A stretch of 64,000 bases of DNA from Lentisphaeria bacterium (GCA_022009855.1 CP091727.1:4278001-4342000), one strand, 5' to 3'; shown: positions 40,539 through 51,403, counted from the stretch's first letter. The notes: generated by a model from the letters alone, not told the origin. Translations and numbers: made by a program.

Positions 40539-41167
40539 ACACCTTCACGGAGATCGACCTGGAGCACTGGCACCGGCGGGAGCAGTTCCGCTACTACCGG
40601 ACATTTGAAAACCAGCTGTTCAACATCACACTGGAGTTTCATGCGAAGAAACTCTACCGCTTTGCTAAAGAGCGCGGGGAGTCTTTCTTTCTTCGCACGC
40701 TTCACGCAATTTTGCGCGCGGTCGACGCCACGCCGCAGATGCGCATGCGAGTGCTCGACGACGGGCGGCTGGTCGAATTCGAGCATCTCGCCGCATTGAG
40801 TCCGATCCTTCGCCCGGACCGGGAGTTCACCATGGCGCTCTGTGAATACGCCGATCGTTTCCGCGACTTCATTCCCGGGGCAGCGAAAGCGGTGGCGGCG
40901 GCGAAAGAGGGGCAATTCGACCCGGCCATCCGGCAGAGAAACGACTACCTCTGCGCAAGCTGTCTGCCGTCGGTGCATTTCCTCGCGCTCTCGCAGGCGG
41001 CGCTCCGGCTCGATCAGACCATCGTCATTCTCGCCTGGGGCGGAATGGACCGGCGCGGCCGGATTCCGCTCTCACTGCAACTCAACCATTCGCTGGTTGA
41101 CGGCGCCCATGTGGCCGCGTTCGCGGAGACGCTCGAAGAGCTGCTCGACAGGCCGGAATCACTCTGA
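40535..41167 (+). CDS. Chloramphenicol acetyltransferase-like protein
   Basis: Intact, 210 residues starting GTG at 40535: VNTFTEIDLEHWHRREQFRY matches the CAT N-terminus (xWxRxxxF/Y); QLNHSLVDGAHVAAFAETLE is the HHxxxDG active site with Asn in place of the first His but the second, catalytic His kept. Trimeric CAT enzymes acetylate chloramphenicol; many chromosomal relatives act on other hydroxyls, including sugars. Coupling to an aldose epimerase favours a sugar or antibiotic-unrelated role, but resistance cannot be excluded. Confidence 0.85.
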   Translation: MNTFTEIDLEHWHRREQFRYYRTFENQLFNITLEFHAKKLYRFAKERGESFFLRTLHAILRAVDATPQMRMRVLDDGRLVEFEHLAALSPILRPDREFTMALCEYADRFRDFIPGAAKAVAAAKEGQFDPAIRQRNDYLCASCLPSVHFLALSQAALRLDQTIVILAWGGMDRRGRIPLSLQLNHSLVDGAHVAAFAETLEELLDRPESL

Positions 41168-42198
41168 CGGGCTCTCCGGCGCGGCGGTCTCGTACCGGAT
41201 GCGGCGAGTTTCATGGATGTCGTAATACTCTCCGTTGCAGCCGTACTGCGGCTGCAGCGCCACCTTGCCTCCCCCTCCGGAAGATCGATGGCGAAGGTCG
41301 GAACCGCCAGCGATGAGAGCCGAGGGCGAAAGTAGCGGAGAATCTCCAGTCCGCGCTCCACGCCGGTGGCGAAGTGGCGCACCGCGCGCACCGGATCGAC
41401 ATGAAAGAGGTAATGGGGCTTGACCCGGATGGCGATCAGCCGCCGGAAGAGCTCCTCCAGCACCGCGGGATCGTCGTTGACGCCGCGGAGCAGCACGCTC
41501 TGGTTGACCACCGGAACGCCGGCGCGGATCAGTCTGCCGCACGCCGCCGCCGCTTCTGGCGTCACTTCGCGGGGGTGGTTGAAATGGGTGGCGAACCAGA
41601 GCCGGGAATTTCGCCCAGGAAGGCGGAGAGTTCCGGCGTGACCCTTTCCGGCCAGACGACCGGCATCCGGCTGCCGATGCGGATCACTTCGATCGAAGGA
41701 AGCGCGGCGATGGTTTCGACCAGTTGTTTCAACCGGGGAACGGGAGCATCAGCGGGTCGCCGCCGGAGATCAATACTTCGTGAATTTCCGGGTGTCCGGC
41801 AAGGTAATGTGCCGCCGCGGCCAGTTCGCTCTCGGAGATATCGGCGAGCTCCGCGCCGTCGGCCCACTCCCGCTTGCGGAAACAGAAGCGGCAGCGCATG
41901 GCGCACCGCCCGGTGGCGAGCAGCACCACCCGATCCTCGAAACGGTGAATCAGCCGCGGCACCGGCATCTGCTCCTCTTCGGCAAGCGGGTCGAAGCTGG
42001 AGGAGCGATCGGCCAGTTCGGCGACATCCGGCAGAGCCTGCCGGGAGATGGGATCGTTCTTCCAGTCCGCCGGGTCGATCAATCCAAGATAGTACTCATT
42101 GACGTAGACGGGAAACGGGCCTCCACGCCGGCCATCTCCTCCGGCGCAGCAAGGCCGAGGCGTGCCATGGCGTCCCGGCCGGAACGATAAAACTTCAT
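41159..42198 (-). CDS. Radical SAM protein, lysine 2,3-aminomutase family
   Basis: LLATGRCAMRCRFCFRKREW contains CxxxCxxC for the 4Fe-4S cluster and SAM; EIHEVLISGGDPLML, IRIGSRMPVVWPERVTPEL, NQSVLLRGVNDDPAVLEELF and the PLP-lysine region PHYLFHVDPVRAVRHFATGV follow. About 346 residues, the short form like EpmB, which acts on EF-P lysine; lysine catabolic KamA is longer. Shifts near 42115, 41740, 41605 and 41270. No EpmA or EF-P gene is nearby, so the role stays open. Overlaps the convergent acetyltransferase stop by 9 bp. A TATATT box lies at 42240-42235. Confidence 0.83.
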
Positions 42199-42293
42199 GA
42201 TAACAATCCAACCATTTGCAACTTCACATCCTATAATATAACGCGGGTCCGCCGGAAAGAAAGCGACGGGACCAGACTTCCCCTTCCATATTT

Positions 42294-42304
42294 TGACAAT
42301 GCCA
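42294..42304. promoter_or_regulatory. Upstream operator-like repeat
   Basis: TGACAATGCCA, one mismatch from the palindrome at 48565, followed by AATTATTTT much as the copy at 42505 is followed by TTATTTT. Centre-to-centre distance from that copy is 211 bp, close to 20 helical turns. Confidence 0.45.
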
Positions 42305-42503
42305 ATTATTTTCTTTCAAATTCCCTTTTTCGTCTGAACAAGATGAAGTCGTACTGTGTTTCGGCTTTCCTCAAAGAAAAAAATGAATTCATATTATTTA
42401 TTTCCAATATTTTATTTTATTTCAAACTGTATGAACAGCGCCCTTGCGCAGCTGTCACCGTACCGACTTTGGTAAAAAAAGTGCTCTTTTTTTGATTCTC
42501 CTA

Positions 42504-42532
42504 TTGACATTGTCATTATTTTGAAGTATAAT
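42504..42532 (+). promoter_or_regulatory. Consensus promoter with embedded palindrome (GntR gene)
   Basis: TTGACA (42504-42509), 17-bp spacer, TATAAT (42527-42532): a perfect sigma-70 match. The palindrome TGACATTGTCA (42505-42515) overlaps the -35 box, a position where a bound repressor blocks RNA polymerase. Confidence 0.8.
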
Positions 42533-42562
42533 TATACCTGAAACAAACAAAGGAAGTGACTT

Positions 42563-43860
42563 ATGGCGGATAAACTGCAGAGTGCAAGAGAGTACATCTT
42601 GCGAAGAATTGATGCCGGCGAATTCCGGGGCGGCGAAAAACTGCCGTCTGCCCGGGAGCTGGCGGAGCGGACCGGAATCTCCTTTCCCATCGTCCAGATG
42701 GCGTTCAACACCCTGATTGCCGACGGCATTCTTTCAAGCGGCGTCTCCCGGCAGGGAACCTGCATTCGCAAGGACTGGGCGGAACGGATTCTCCCCGGGA
42801 GTTTTCTCTCGTTCCGGCCGGTCTGGAACGAACTCTTCAGCCAGAAAATCCGGCCGCAGATTCCGGAACTGCTCGCCGTCGATCACTTTCAGGCGGGTGC
42901 CTGCGAAATCCGGGTGACCTATGACGCGGTCTCCCTGCAGAAAGAGTATCTGGATCTTTCGGAATTTCTGGAGGAGGAATATCCCGACCGGAGCGATTTC
43001 TTCAACGCGCGGATCGAGCAGTTCCGCTCCCACGACGGGAAGCTCTACGCGCTGCCGCTCATGTTTTTCCCCCTGGGTGTTCTGCTGTGATGAGGAGCTG
43101 TTTCAGAAGGCCGGATGTGACATGCCGGGCCTGGACTGGACCTGGGAGGAGTTCCTCGATCTGCTTCGGGAACTTCAGGAGAAACTGCCCGCCAACCAGA
43201 TCCTCGCCAGCTACAAAGATCCCACCCGCTGGCTGATCTATCTGACCCACTTCGGAGGAAAGATTTTCGAACAGCAACAGGACGGGACGTTTCAATGCCG
43301 GTTGAATTCTCCCGAAACGCTCGACGCCTTGAATCGTCTTCAGGAGCTCTACCATCTGCTGCCGCGAAGCGAACAGCACAACACCGTCTGCGCGTTGCGG
43401 CTCTGCACCCGGCAGGACATCGCCTCGTATCAGTTGCAGGGCAGCTATCTCCCCCCTGCCCCGGGTGCCCGGCGACCGGAAAGCCGGTTCTCTGATGGCG
43501 GGCGATCTGCTCTGCATCCGGAAAACCGTCAACAACTTCCAGCTGGTCCGGGAACTGATCCGGGAATTTCTCTCTCCGGAACTTCAACAGGAGATCGGCA
43601 ATCGCAAATACGGCATCCCCATCCGGAAAAGCGCGGCGATTCAGTCCTTTGACGAAACCGATCCCGTCGATCAGCTGTTCTTTTCGAAAATGCCGCAGAT
43701 TGTCGATGTTCCCCATTATGCCTGGCCGACGGTGAACGAGCTCATCCAGGAAGCGATGGCGGACTTCCTCTACAGCACCCAGTCCCCGAAGGAGTTCGCG
43801 GCGGAACTTTCGCCGGCGCTGGCCGCCATCTTGAAATATACCCGCAACACCAAATGGTAA
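42563..43860 (+). CDS. GntR regulator fused to a solute-binding-protein (SBP_bac) domain
   Basis: Residues 1-75 are a GntR winged helix: AREYILRRIDAGEFRGGEKL PSARELAERTGISFPIVQMA FNTLIADGIL. The following 350 residues resemble a type II periplasmic sugar-binding protein: RIEQFRSHDGKLYALPLMFF, LDWTWEEFLDLLRELQEKLP, LIYLTHFGGKIFEQQQDGTF and VRELIREFLSPELQQEIGNR KYGIPIRKSA. No signal peptide, so the binding domain would sense a cytoplasmic sugar. Usual GntR partners are UTRA, FCD or LacI-type domains; an SBP partner is unusual. Shifts near 43075 and 43470. First gene of a run with an MFS carrier, pseudopilin and beta-helix protein. Confidence 0.8.
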
Positions 43861-43873
43861 TCCGGTCTGCCCT

Positions 43874-45249
43874 ATGAAAAAAACGAACGGAAAACTCTGG
43901 AAAACCGGAACGCTGGTTTACTCCTCGACCGGCCTTGCCATGCTCTTCTTCTGGCTGCTGTGGGGGGACTTCACCTGGGCGATGAAGGATCGCGCCGTCG
44001 GCCCCTCCGCCACGCTGCTCATCAAGCAGATCGGCGTATCGGACTTCCTCTATGCGCTGATCGTGATCGCCTTCCCCTGCTCCACCAACATCTTTCTCTC
44101 CCCGATCATCAGCTATCTCTCCGACCGTCATCGGGGGCCGCACGGCAGAAGAATTCCCTTTTCTGTTGTTCACCACCCCCTTCATCGTGCTGGGGCTGTA
44201 CGGGCTGGGCCTCACTCCGCTTCTGGGCGGAAAACTCCACGAACTCTTCCCCGCCCTCACTTTGCACGGCGGAAGACTGCTGGTCTTCTGCATCTCCTGG
44301 GTGATTCTGGACTTCGGCACCACGCTGGCAGGAACGCTCTTCAACGCGCTGGTCAACGATGTAGTGCCGCGGGAGCTTCTCGGCAGGTTTTACGGCTTGT
44401 TCCGCATGATCAGCCTCGGGGCGGGAATTCTCTTCAACTTTTCCTGCTCAAAGAGGTGGAACACTACGTTCTCTGGATCTTCGTCGGCATCGGCACCCTG
44501 TACGGAGTCGGTCTCTTCTCCCTCTGTTTCAACGTCAAAGAGGGGGAGTATCCGCCGCCGGAACAGCCGGAACAGCAGAAAAATCAGACCGCCGTCGCCT
44601 CGATTCTGTCGGTCTGGCAGGCCGCACTGAACTACCTGCGGCAGAGCTTCTCCCTCGGCTACTACCGGAAGATCATGCTGGCTCAAACCCTTCTCACGCT
44701 CTCCTTTTCACCGGTCAACAGCTTCTCGATCCTCTACGCGGGCAAGCTGGGCATCGGCATGGAGCGTTACGGCCTCTACATCGCCGTGACCTATGCCTGT
44801 TCCTTTTTCCTCAGCTATTTTCTCGGGATTCTGGCCGACCGGTTCAATCCGTTGCGCACCGGCATGAGCTGCCTCGGGCTCTATGCGGCTCTGATGATCC
44901 TCGGCTGGGTTTTGCTGGGCAATCCGGCCGCATTCGGGCCGATTCTCATTCTGCACGGCGTGGTCTCCGGCAGCTGCATGACGCTGACGGCGTCACTGCC
45001 TCAGCGGCTCTTCCCCGTGAACTGTTCGCCCAGTTCGCCTCCGCCACCGGAATCGTCGCCTCGGTCTCCTCCATGCTGCTGGTTCCCGTCATCGGCAGAA
45101 TGCTCGATCTGCTGAATAACAATTATCGCTGGGTCTTCCCCATCGGTGCCTTGCTGGCGTTCTGCGGTGTGGTACTGCTCTGGCAGGTCTCAAGGGAGTA
45201 TCGAAGGTTCGGCGGCGACGCCGCCTATCGCGCTCCCATTCCGAAATAA
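43874..45249 (+). CDS. MFS sugar transporter
   Basis: Twelve-helix carrier: GTLVYSSTGLAMLFFWLLWG, YALIVIAFPCSTNIFLSPII, the loop SYLSDRHRGPHGRRIPF (MFS motif A type), IVLGLYGLGLTPLLG, YVLWIFVGIGTLYGVGLFSL, FFLSYFLGILADRFNPLRTG, LYAALMILGWVLLG and VFPIGALLAFCGVVLLW. About 460 residues. Shifts near 44160, 44440 and 45025. Thirteen bases after the GntR-SBP gene, so it likely imports the sugar sensed by that regulator. Confidence 0.83.
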
Positions 45250-45294
45250 GATCTCGTCAACCCGACAAGCCCTTCATAGAAACAGGAGAACCAT

Positions 45295-46065
45295 ATGAAA
45301 AAAATCCACCCTCACCTCAGTCGACGTCCAGCCCCCTCCGGACACTCGTTCACTCTCATCGAACTCCTCATCGTGATCGCGATCATCGCCATTCTCGCCG
45401 CCATGCTGTTGCCGGCGCTGAATGCGGCAAGGAGCAAGGCGCGGGCGAGCAACTGCATCAACAATCTGAAACAGCTGGGAAACTGTTTTGCCCAGTATTC
45501 GATGGATTTCGAAGATTACGCCTGTCCGGCGGCGGCGGGCGTCACCCAGCTCCAGACCGGTCTGCCCTGCTGCTACTACGACCAGAAATCCTATTTCGTC
45601 GATACCTACATCTACAAGAACGCGGCGACCGCGGGAGAAAAATACCGGACGGCCAAGACCATTCTGGTCTGCCCGGAGGCGGACGCCCAACATAACACTA
45701 CTCCGACCAATCCGATCGGCATTCCGCTGAACGGCCCGCTGCTGCGCTACGGCTCCTACAACGTCCCCTATGCGATGGGAGTAGTCGGAACAATCTATGA
45801 TGCCCAGTATCCTCCTTTCAAAATCAGTCGGCTGCGTCATCCGTCGCGCTTTCCCAACCTCTACGACGGGACCGGCAAGAATGTGCTGATGAACGAAGCG
45901 GACATGTGGGTGGATCCTGCCAGCGCCAACTGCCGGATTCATTACCGCCACTCCGCCAGCGCCAATGTCCTTTACGCGGGAGGGAATGTCTCCAACTCCC
46001 GCCGCTGCCGGCCGTTGACCAACGGCACCAACGGCAACTGGACCAGTGCCTATGAGCTGCAGTGA
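45295..46065 (+). CDS. Type II pseudopilin-like secreted protein
   Basis: Intact, 256 residues: 18-residue basic leader, then FTLIELLIVIAIIAILAAML and LPALNAARSKARASNCINNL. The globular region has paired cysteines (CPAAAGV, LPCCYYD, VCPEAD) and the family C-terminal block RIHYRHSASANVLYAGGNVS, where YAGGNV replaces DGHV. AGGAG precedes the ATG. Forty-five bases after the transporter and 79 before the beta-helix protein. Confidence 0.88.
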   Translation: MKKIHPHLSRRPAPSGHSFTLIELLIVIAIIAILAAMLLPALNAARSKARASNCINNLKQLGNCFAQYSMDFEDYACPAAAGVTQLQTGLPCCYYDQKSYFVDTYIYKNAATAGEKYRTAKTILVCPEADAQHNTTPTNPIGIPLNGPLLRYGSYNVPYAMGVVGTIYDAQYPPFKISRLRHPSRFPNLYDGTGKNVLMNEADMWVDPASANCRIHYRHSASANVLYAGGNVSNSRRCRPLTNGTNGNWTSAYELQ

Positions 46066-46144
46066 GAACACTGTGTCTGCAACACGAGAAATGACCAATC
46101 TGTTTCATATAAAATCTGCAACAATCCAGACAGAAAGAATTTCC

Positions 46145-48487
46145 ATGAAAAAACCGCACTCCTGTTCACCCTGTTCTGCACCGTTCTCCTCACTGCGGAG
46201 GCAGGAACTACCCTGCGGCTGGTGCCACTCTTCCGCGGCTGCTCCTATTACTGGCGCGGCGAGGCGTCCGGCACGGTTACTCCGTTTTTCCGAGCGATTG
46301 ATTCCACCCGATGGAGTGCCGGGATTCCGCCCGTTCACGACCGCGACCGGAAGGAGTACCGCGGCAGTATCGTCCATCTGGAGGAGGATCGCGCCTATGA
46401 GTTCGAACTGCGCGACGCGAAGGGAAAGCTCCTGCCGGGGAGCCGCGGCACCTTCCGCACCTGGAAGAGCGCCGTGCCGGTCGCACGGACCGTCGTGCTC
46501 GACGAAAGCAACTTCGACGGCCATCTGGAAATCACGGTGAAAGGGCGTCCCGACGGCTGGATCCGCTACACCGCGAAGCCGGGCTTCGTTCTGACCAATC
46601 CCCGGCAGGCGGCGAACAAGGAGAAGACCATCGCGCACGACAATTCCGACGCGATGATCAACCTCCGCAATGCCGAATACATTCTGATCGACAACTTGAC
46701 GGTGCGCGGCGGCATGTCGCATGTGATCCACGTGGAGAACTCTTCGCATATCCGGATCGCCAACTGCGACATCGCCGGCTGGGGCCGTGTCGGCGTGCAG
46801 CGGTTCGACCGGAACGGACGGTTCTTCCCGGTCGGGGTTCCGGTGCCGGAGGACTACTACGGAATCAACTTCGACGCGGCGATCCACCTCAAAAAAGCGC
46901 AAACGTGGTCATCGAGCGCAATTACATCCACGACCCGCTCTCCCGCGCCAACAGCTGGCTGTACGCCCATCCAGCCGGTCCGGAGGCGGTCGCCGTGCAG
47001 ATGGTGCGGAACACCGTGCTCCGCTACAACGACTTCATCGGCAGCGATGAACACCGGTTCAACGACGCGGTCGAAGGCATGGGGAACTTTCACCCGCAGG
47101 GCGGCTTCAACACCGATGCCGAAATCTACGGAAACTTCATGATCTTCTGCAACGACGACAATATCGAACTCGATGGAGGGCAACAGAATGTGCGTTGTTT
47201 CCGCAACCGTTTCGAAGGGGCGCTCTGCGGGGTCAGCATTCAGGGCTGCATGACCGGGCCGAGCTACCTCTATGAAAATCTCACTTCGGAGATGGGGGAT
47301 GAGCAGGGAACAACCCAGCTGATTCTGAAAACCGCTTCCCGCCGCAGCGGAAAATATGCAGCTTCGTATGTGTTCAACAACACTTTCTCCGGCAAAGGGA
47401 AAGGAACCGATGTGCTGGAACATCACCGGCTGATCTTGTACAACAACATCTTCGACGGAGCGGGGAACCGCATCGCCCACGCGGACCGCCCGACGGCCGA
47501 ACTCGCCTGCAACCTGCTTCCCGACGGTCCGGCGCCCCGGTTTCTGGATGCCGCCCGCGGCCGTTACGAACTTGCCGCGGATTCCCCTGCCCGCGGTCGA
47601 GGCAAAGTGATTCCCAATTTCACCGGCCCGGGACCGGTCGATATCGGCGCGTTTCAGAGCGCCTCGCCTGCTCCGCTGCCGGAACGTCCGCTGCCGGTCC
47701 GGCTGGACTGCGGAAAAATCCGGTTCAAAGCGGGAGAAACCTTTGCCAAGGTCACCGCAAAGGGGACGGGAAGCGGTTTTTCCGGCCGTTATCGGATCGC
47801 GAAAAACCATGACTTCGACTGGTTCACCGTCACGCCGGATTCCGGCACGCTGAAATCGGGCGATCAGGTCACCTTCACGATACAGACCCGGCCGGAACGA
47901 TTCCGGGAGCGGCCGCTGATGCACGGCGCGTTTCTGATCCGATTTGAGGATGGCCTGTCGCGCCCGGTCTCGGTCTACGCCGAAACCGGCTGGGAGATGC
48001 CGCTCAAGCCGCATAAACCGGGCGACGTGGCAATCTACCTGAATCCGGAAAAGGCGGATAAGAAGAAGAAATTTCCCCGGGTAAATCCGGCTCACGGCCC
48101 GGAAGAGGATGGCTGTGTGGAATTTCCGGCCCGGGCGAAACCGGAACAGGCGGGCTCGCCGTATCTTCTGGAATTCGAATTCGAAGTGCCGAAAGAGGGA
48201 TACTACGGTCTCTTCGTCCGGGCGGACGTCCCCTCCCCCGCCGGAGCGCATGACTCCTTCTTCTATGCCTTTGACGACCAGCCGATGATATTCGGAGGTT
48301 TTGCAGGAGCGAGAACCGGTCGCAAACACTGGTACATGGTGGGGCAATCCTCCGGTCACCAGGAGACCCGGAGCGCCTTTCATCTTACCCGCGGACGCCA
48401 TCGGCTCCGCATCTCCCCCGGGAATCGACCCGGATCGGTCTCATCGCCGTGACCGACAACCACTACGCTTTCGAGTTGAGAGAATAA
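46145..48487 (+). CDS. Secreted right-handed beta-helix protein (pectate-lyase-like)
   Basis: Repaired start MKKTALLFTLFCTVLLTAEA is a signal peptide; one A is missing after the ATG. An N-terminal domain (EFELRDAKGKLLPGSRGTFR) precedes parallel beta-helix rungs: NAEYILIDNLTVRGGMSHVI HVENSSHIRIANCDIAGWG, NVVIERNYIHDPLSRANSW and DNIELDGGQQNVRCFRNRF. PVDIGAFQ is the common closing motif. After that come Ig-like and carbohydrate-binding-like domains to LIAVTDNHYAFELRE. About 780 residues. Shifts near 46910 and 48420. Polysaccharide lyase or hydrolase is likely; the family is not assignable by eye. Confidence 0.8.
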
Positions 48488-48563
48488 GAAGTGTCTGAAG
48501 CGGGAATTTCACCATTCCCGCTTCGAATGCGACGAAAAAAGGTTCGTTTTTAACGAAACGCCG

Positions 48564-48592
48564 TTGACAATGTCACACTCCTGCGATATACT
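48564..48592 (+). promoter_or_regulatory. Promoter with TGACAATGTCA palindrome (esterase gene)
   Basis: TTGACA (48564-48569), 17-bp spacer, TATACT (48587-48592). The perfect palindrome TGACAATGTCA (48565-48575) sits exactly where the equivalent site lies in the GntR promoter at 42504. Confidence 0.75.
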
Positions 48593-48698
48593 TATTTTTG
48601 GCGGATTTGCAAAGCTCTCTCCGGGGAAATGATCCGCCGCCCTGCCGGAAATCGGACCGATTCCGGCGAATCATGCTGAAACAAGGAAAGGGAAAAAC

Positions 48699-50485
48699 AT
48701 GAAGAGAGTGTTCTTGCCCCTGCTCGCTGCCGGAACCGTTTCTGCGGTTCTGTCTGCCGGGGAACTTGCCGACCTGCGCGCGGAGTACCGCGACAACCAG
48801 CTCTTTCTGCAATGGCGGGAAAACAACCTGTCGAAAGAGGCCCGGCTGACCGTCTGGCGCAGCACTGCGCCGATCACCCGGGAAAATCTCCCGTCGGCAG
48901 AACCCGTCGCCGATCTGCTCAATCCCGGCAGTGCGCGCGACTGGTGGCAGGACGTCGACTCATTCTACGTCCGCAAAGGGAACGACAAGAAGAGCGAGGA
49001 GATCTTCGCCGGAGACGTCGCAGAAGCCGGTGCGCAGAAGAAAACCATCCCCGGATTTGTCATCAAAGAGAACGGCAAACCGCTCGATCCCCGTTCCGGT
49101 CTGCATGTCCACACCCCGGAAAAGCCGGGCACCTTCCACTATGCCGTCAGCTGGAAAAAGGGTTTTCACGGTGCGCCGGAACAGCTGCTCCCGCTCGCTG
49201 CGCCGGTCACGGTCACCGCGCCGGGCAAGGCAGCTCCCATCCGAATCAGCGGCCGCAAACTTGCCGCCGGCTGCGCCAAAGGACTGCCGCTGATCGTTCA
49301 GCTCCACGGCCGCGGCGGCGGAGCCGGGGTCGATTCGAAGGGGCGGGCGCGCGGCACCCATCTGATCTTTCTGGATCGCTCGCTCGGCTGGCGCGAAGGA
49401 CTGCCGGTCAAATTCAACCTCTCGCTCCGCAAAGATTGCCTCCAGATGGAGCTCTTCGACCGGGTCTGGATCGGGCGCGTCATGAAGGGAAAAGAGGTTG
49501 CTGACGCCCGCGACAAGGTTCCGGCCATCTCCACCTTCTGGCTCGGTTACAACGTCAACATCGGCGAAAGCAACCTCGGGCCGGAGTTCCGAGTCGACAA
49601 CTACTCCGAGCGGATCATTCTTCATCTGATCCGCTGGGCGCAGGAATATCTCGGAACCGATCCGGCGCGCACTTATGCGGTCGGCGGTTCGATGGGCGGC
49701 AGCGGCGCGGTACAGCTGGCGACCCATTTCCCAGATGTGTTCGCCGCAGTCCGGGCCGATGTGCCGGTTTACAGCTACACATGGCTGCGCAGCAACCGAA
49801 TAGCGCCGAGCGCCATCCGGCTGGTCTGCAGCTGCGGCCCTTTTCCGCTAAGAATCCGGCGCGCCTGCCAGACGGTCGCGATCTGCTCGATTACGGCAGC
49901 GGCGCGGAAGAACATCGCGCGTCCCGAAATCGACATGCCGCCCATCTTCGCCACCAACGGCCGCAACGACTGGTCCATTCCCTGGGGGAACAATCCCCCC
50001 TTCTACCGGGCGGCCAACGAAGCGCGTCAGGCGTTTCAGGTGTTCTGGAACGGCGGCGACCACGGCATGACCCGCGCCTGTCCGAAGGATATGCGCCCCT
50101 CAATCAGGAGCTTTTCCGCTACCGGCTCGACCGCTGCTTCGTCGCCTTCAGCAACTCCAGCGACAACAAGGATTATGGGGACGGCGACTCGAAAAAAGGT
50201 GACACGGTCGGCTGGATCAACCGGGGACTCTCCTTCGGCGAGGTAAAGGAGACACCGAACCGCTGCGAAGTGACGCTACGCGCCGCGCATCCGGAAATGC
50301 GTTACCCGGTCCATGCCGACGTCACGCTGCGCCGCCGCCAGCAGTTCCGTCCGGCTCCGGGCAGCACGATCCAAGTGACCGTCAACGGAAAAACCACCGC
50401 GATGCGTGTCCCCGATGGTCCGCTGACCATCCCCGGCATCGTCTTTGCCGACAGCAAGCCGGTGACGCTGCTGCTGGAACAATAA
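48699..50485 (+). CDS. Secreted alpha/beta-hydrolase esterase
   Basis: MKRVFLPLLAAGTVSAVLSA is a signal peptide. An N-terminal fibronectin-like region (ADLRAEYRDNQLFLQWRENN) precedes the hydrolase: LPLIVQLHGRGGGAG (oxyanion), RTYAVGGSMGGSGAVQLATH (nucleophile Ser in GSMGG), FATNGRNDWSIPW (Asp) and WNGGDHGMT (His). About 595 residues. Shifts near 49785, 49905 and 50095. Family resembles polysaccharide esterases of the feruloyl/acetyl type; substrate unknown. The unit is monocistronic, with its own operator-bearing promoter. Confidence 0.8.
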
Positions 50486-50525
50486 CGATCTCTCGTTTCA
50501 GTGCCGGAGCGGGAAGCACTGTGCC

Positions 50526-51403
50526 TTACTCCGGCAATAACGTCCTGCCTCCGGCGCGCCTCGTCCGGAGTTCCCGGGGCGAGGCGTTGAAACGCTTCCG
50601 GATCACCCGGAAAAAGTAGGTACGGTCGGCAAATCCGCTCCGCGCGGCGACCTCCCGCATAGGCAGACTCGTGCCGCGGATCAGCTCCAGCGCGTGACCG
50701 CAGCGCAGCTCCGCAATGTATTCCGACGGAGTCACGCCAAGCGCAACACGGAAAATACGAAACAACGTCACCCGGCTGAGCTGCAGCTGTTCGGCCAGCG
50801 CGTTCACGTTGAATGCCGGGTCGCTGTGGTAAAGACGGCAGCGTTCCATCGCGATCTCCGCTATTTTTTTCCGCCTGCGGTTCCGGTTCGCGGCACTCCA
50901 CCGCGTGCGCGAGAATGTCGCAAACCAGCGCCACCATCTTCCGCCACTCGAAAACGGTCCGGACATGCAGCCCCTGTTCGAATTCGTCGAAGAGCCGTTC
51001 CGGACATCTCCCCGCAGCAATCGGGTGATGAGGAATCCGGTAGGACTCCATGAAGGTGCGAGCACTCTCTCCGTCGAAGGTGAGCCAGCGGTAGATCCAA
51101 GACGACGAACAGCTTTCCGACACCCAGCTGTCGAATGGAAGCAGATAGAAGAAATCCCCTTCTCTGAAATCGAATATTCCGTACATGGTTTCGAAGCGTC
51201 CCCGCCCCTTCACCCCCAGAAAAGGTGCACCATCGGCTTCTGCCTGCCGGATTCCTCCCGCCGGAATCCCTCTCGTAATCAAAACAGCCGCAGGAACGCG
51301 GATAGAACGGCAGCGCCAGACGCGGCAGGTTTTCCACCGACGGGCGGGCACTGCCGAACGAAGTGGAATGAGTGTACCAGCTGTGTACATTGGTATGTAA
51401 CAT
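50526..51403 (-). CDS. AraC-family regulator
   Basis: MLHTNVHSWYTHSTSFGSAR opens a sensor domain (MYGIFDFREGDFFYLLPFDS, WIYRWLTFDGESARTFMESY), then AraC helices FNVNALAEQLQLSRVTLFRI FRVALGVTPSEYI and LPMREVAARSGFADRTYFFR VIRKRFNASPRELR. About 290 residues. Shifts near 51290 and 50865. Divergent from the GH36 operon by 111 bp and thus its probable activator. Confidence 0.85.

Larger units (their letters stand above)
42199..42562. other. AT-rich divergent intergenic region
   Basis: 364 bp with no ORF, markedly AT-rich from 42285. It holds the minus-strand KamA -10 box (42235-42240), two related operator-like repeats (42294 and 42505) and the near-consensus GntR promoter. Confidence 0.7.

Noticed and set aside
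40535..41167. Acquired antibiotic-resistance gene
   Set aside because: Codon use matches neighbours, it is coupled to a sugar epimerase and no mobile element is near.
50502..50536. Terminator between the esterase and AraC genes
   Set aside because: Only an 8-bp stem with a 19-nt loop that overlaps the AraC coding end and has no T run.
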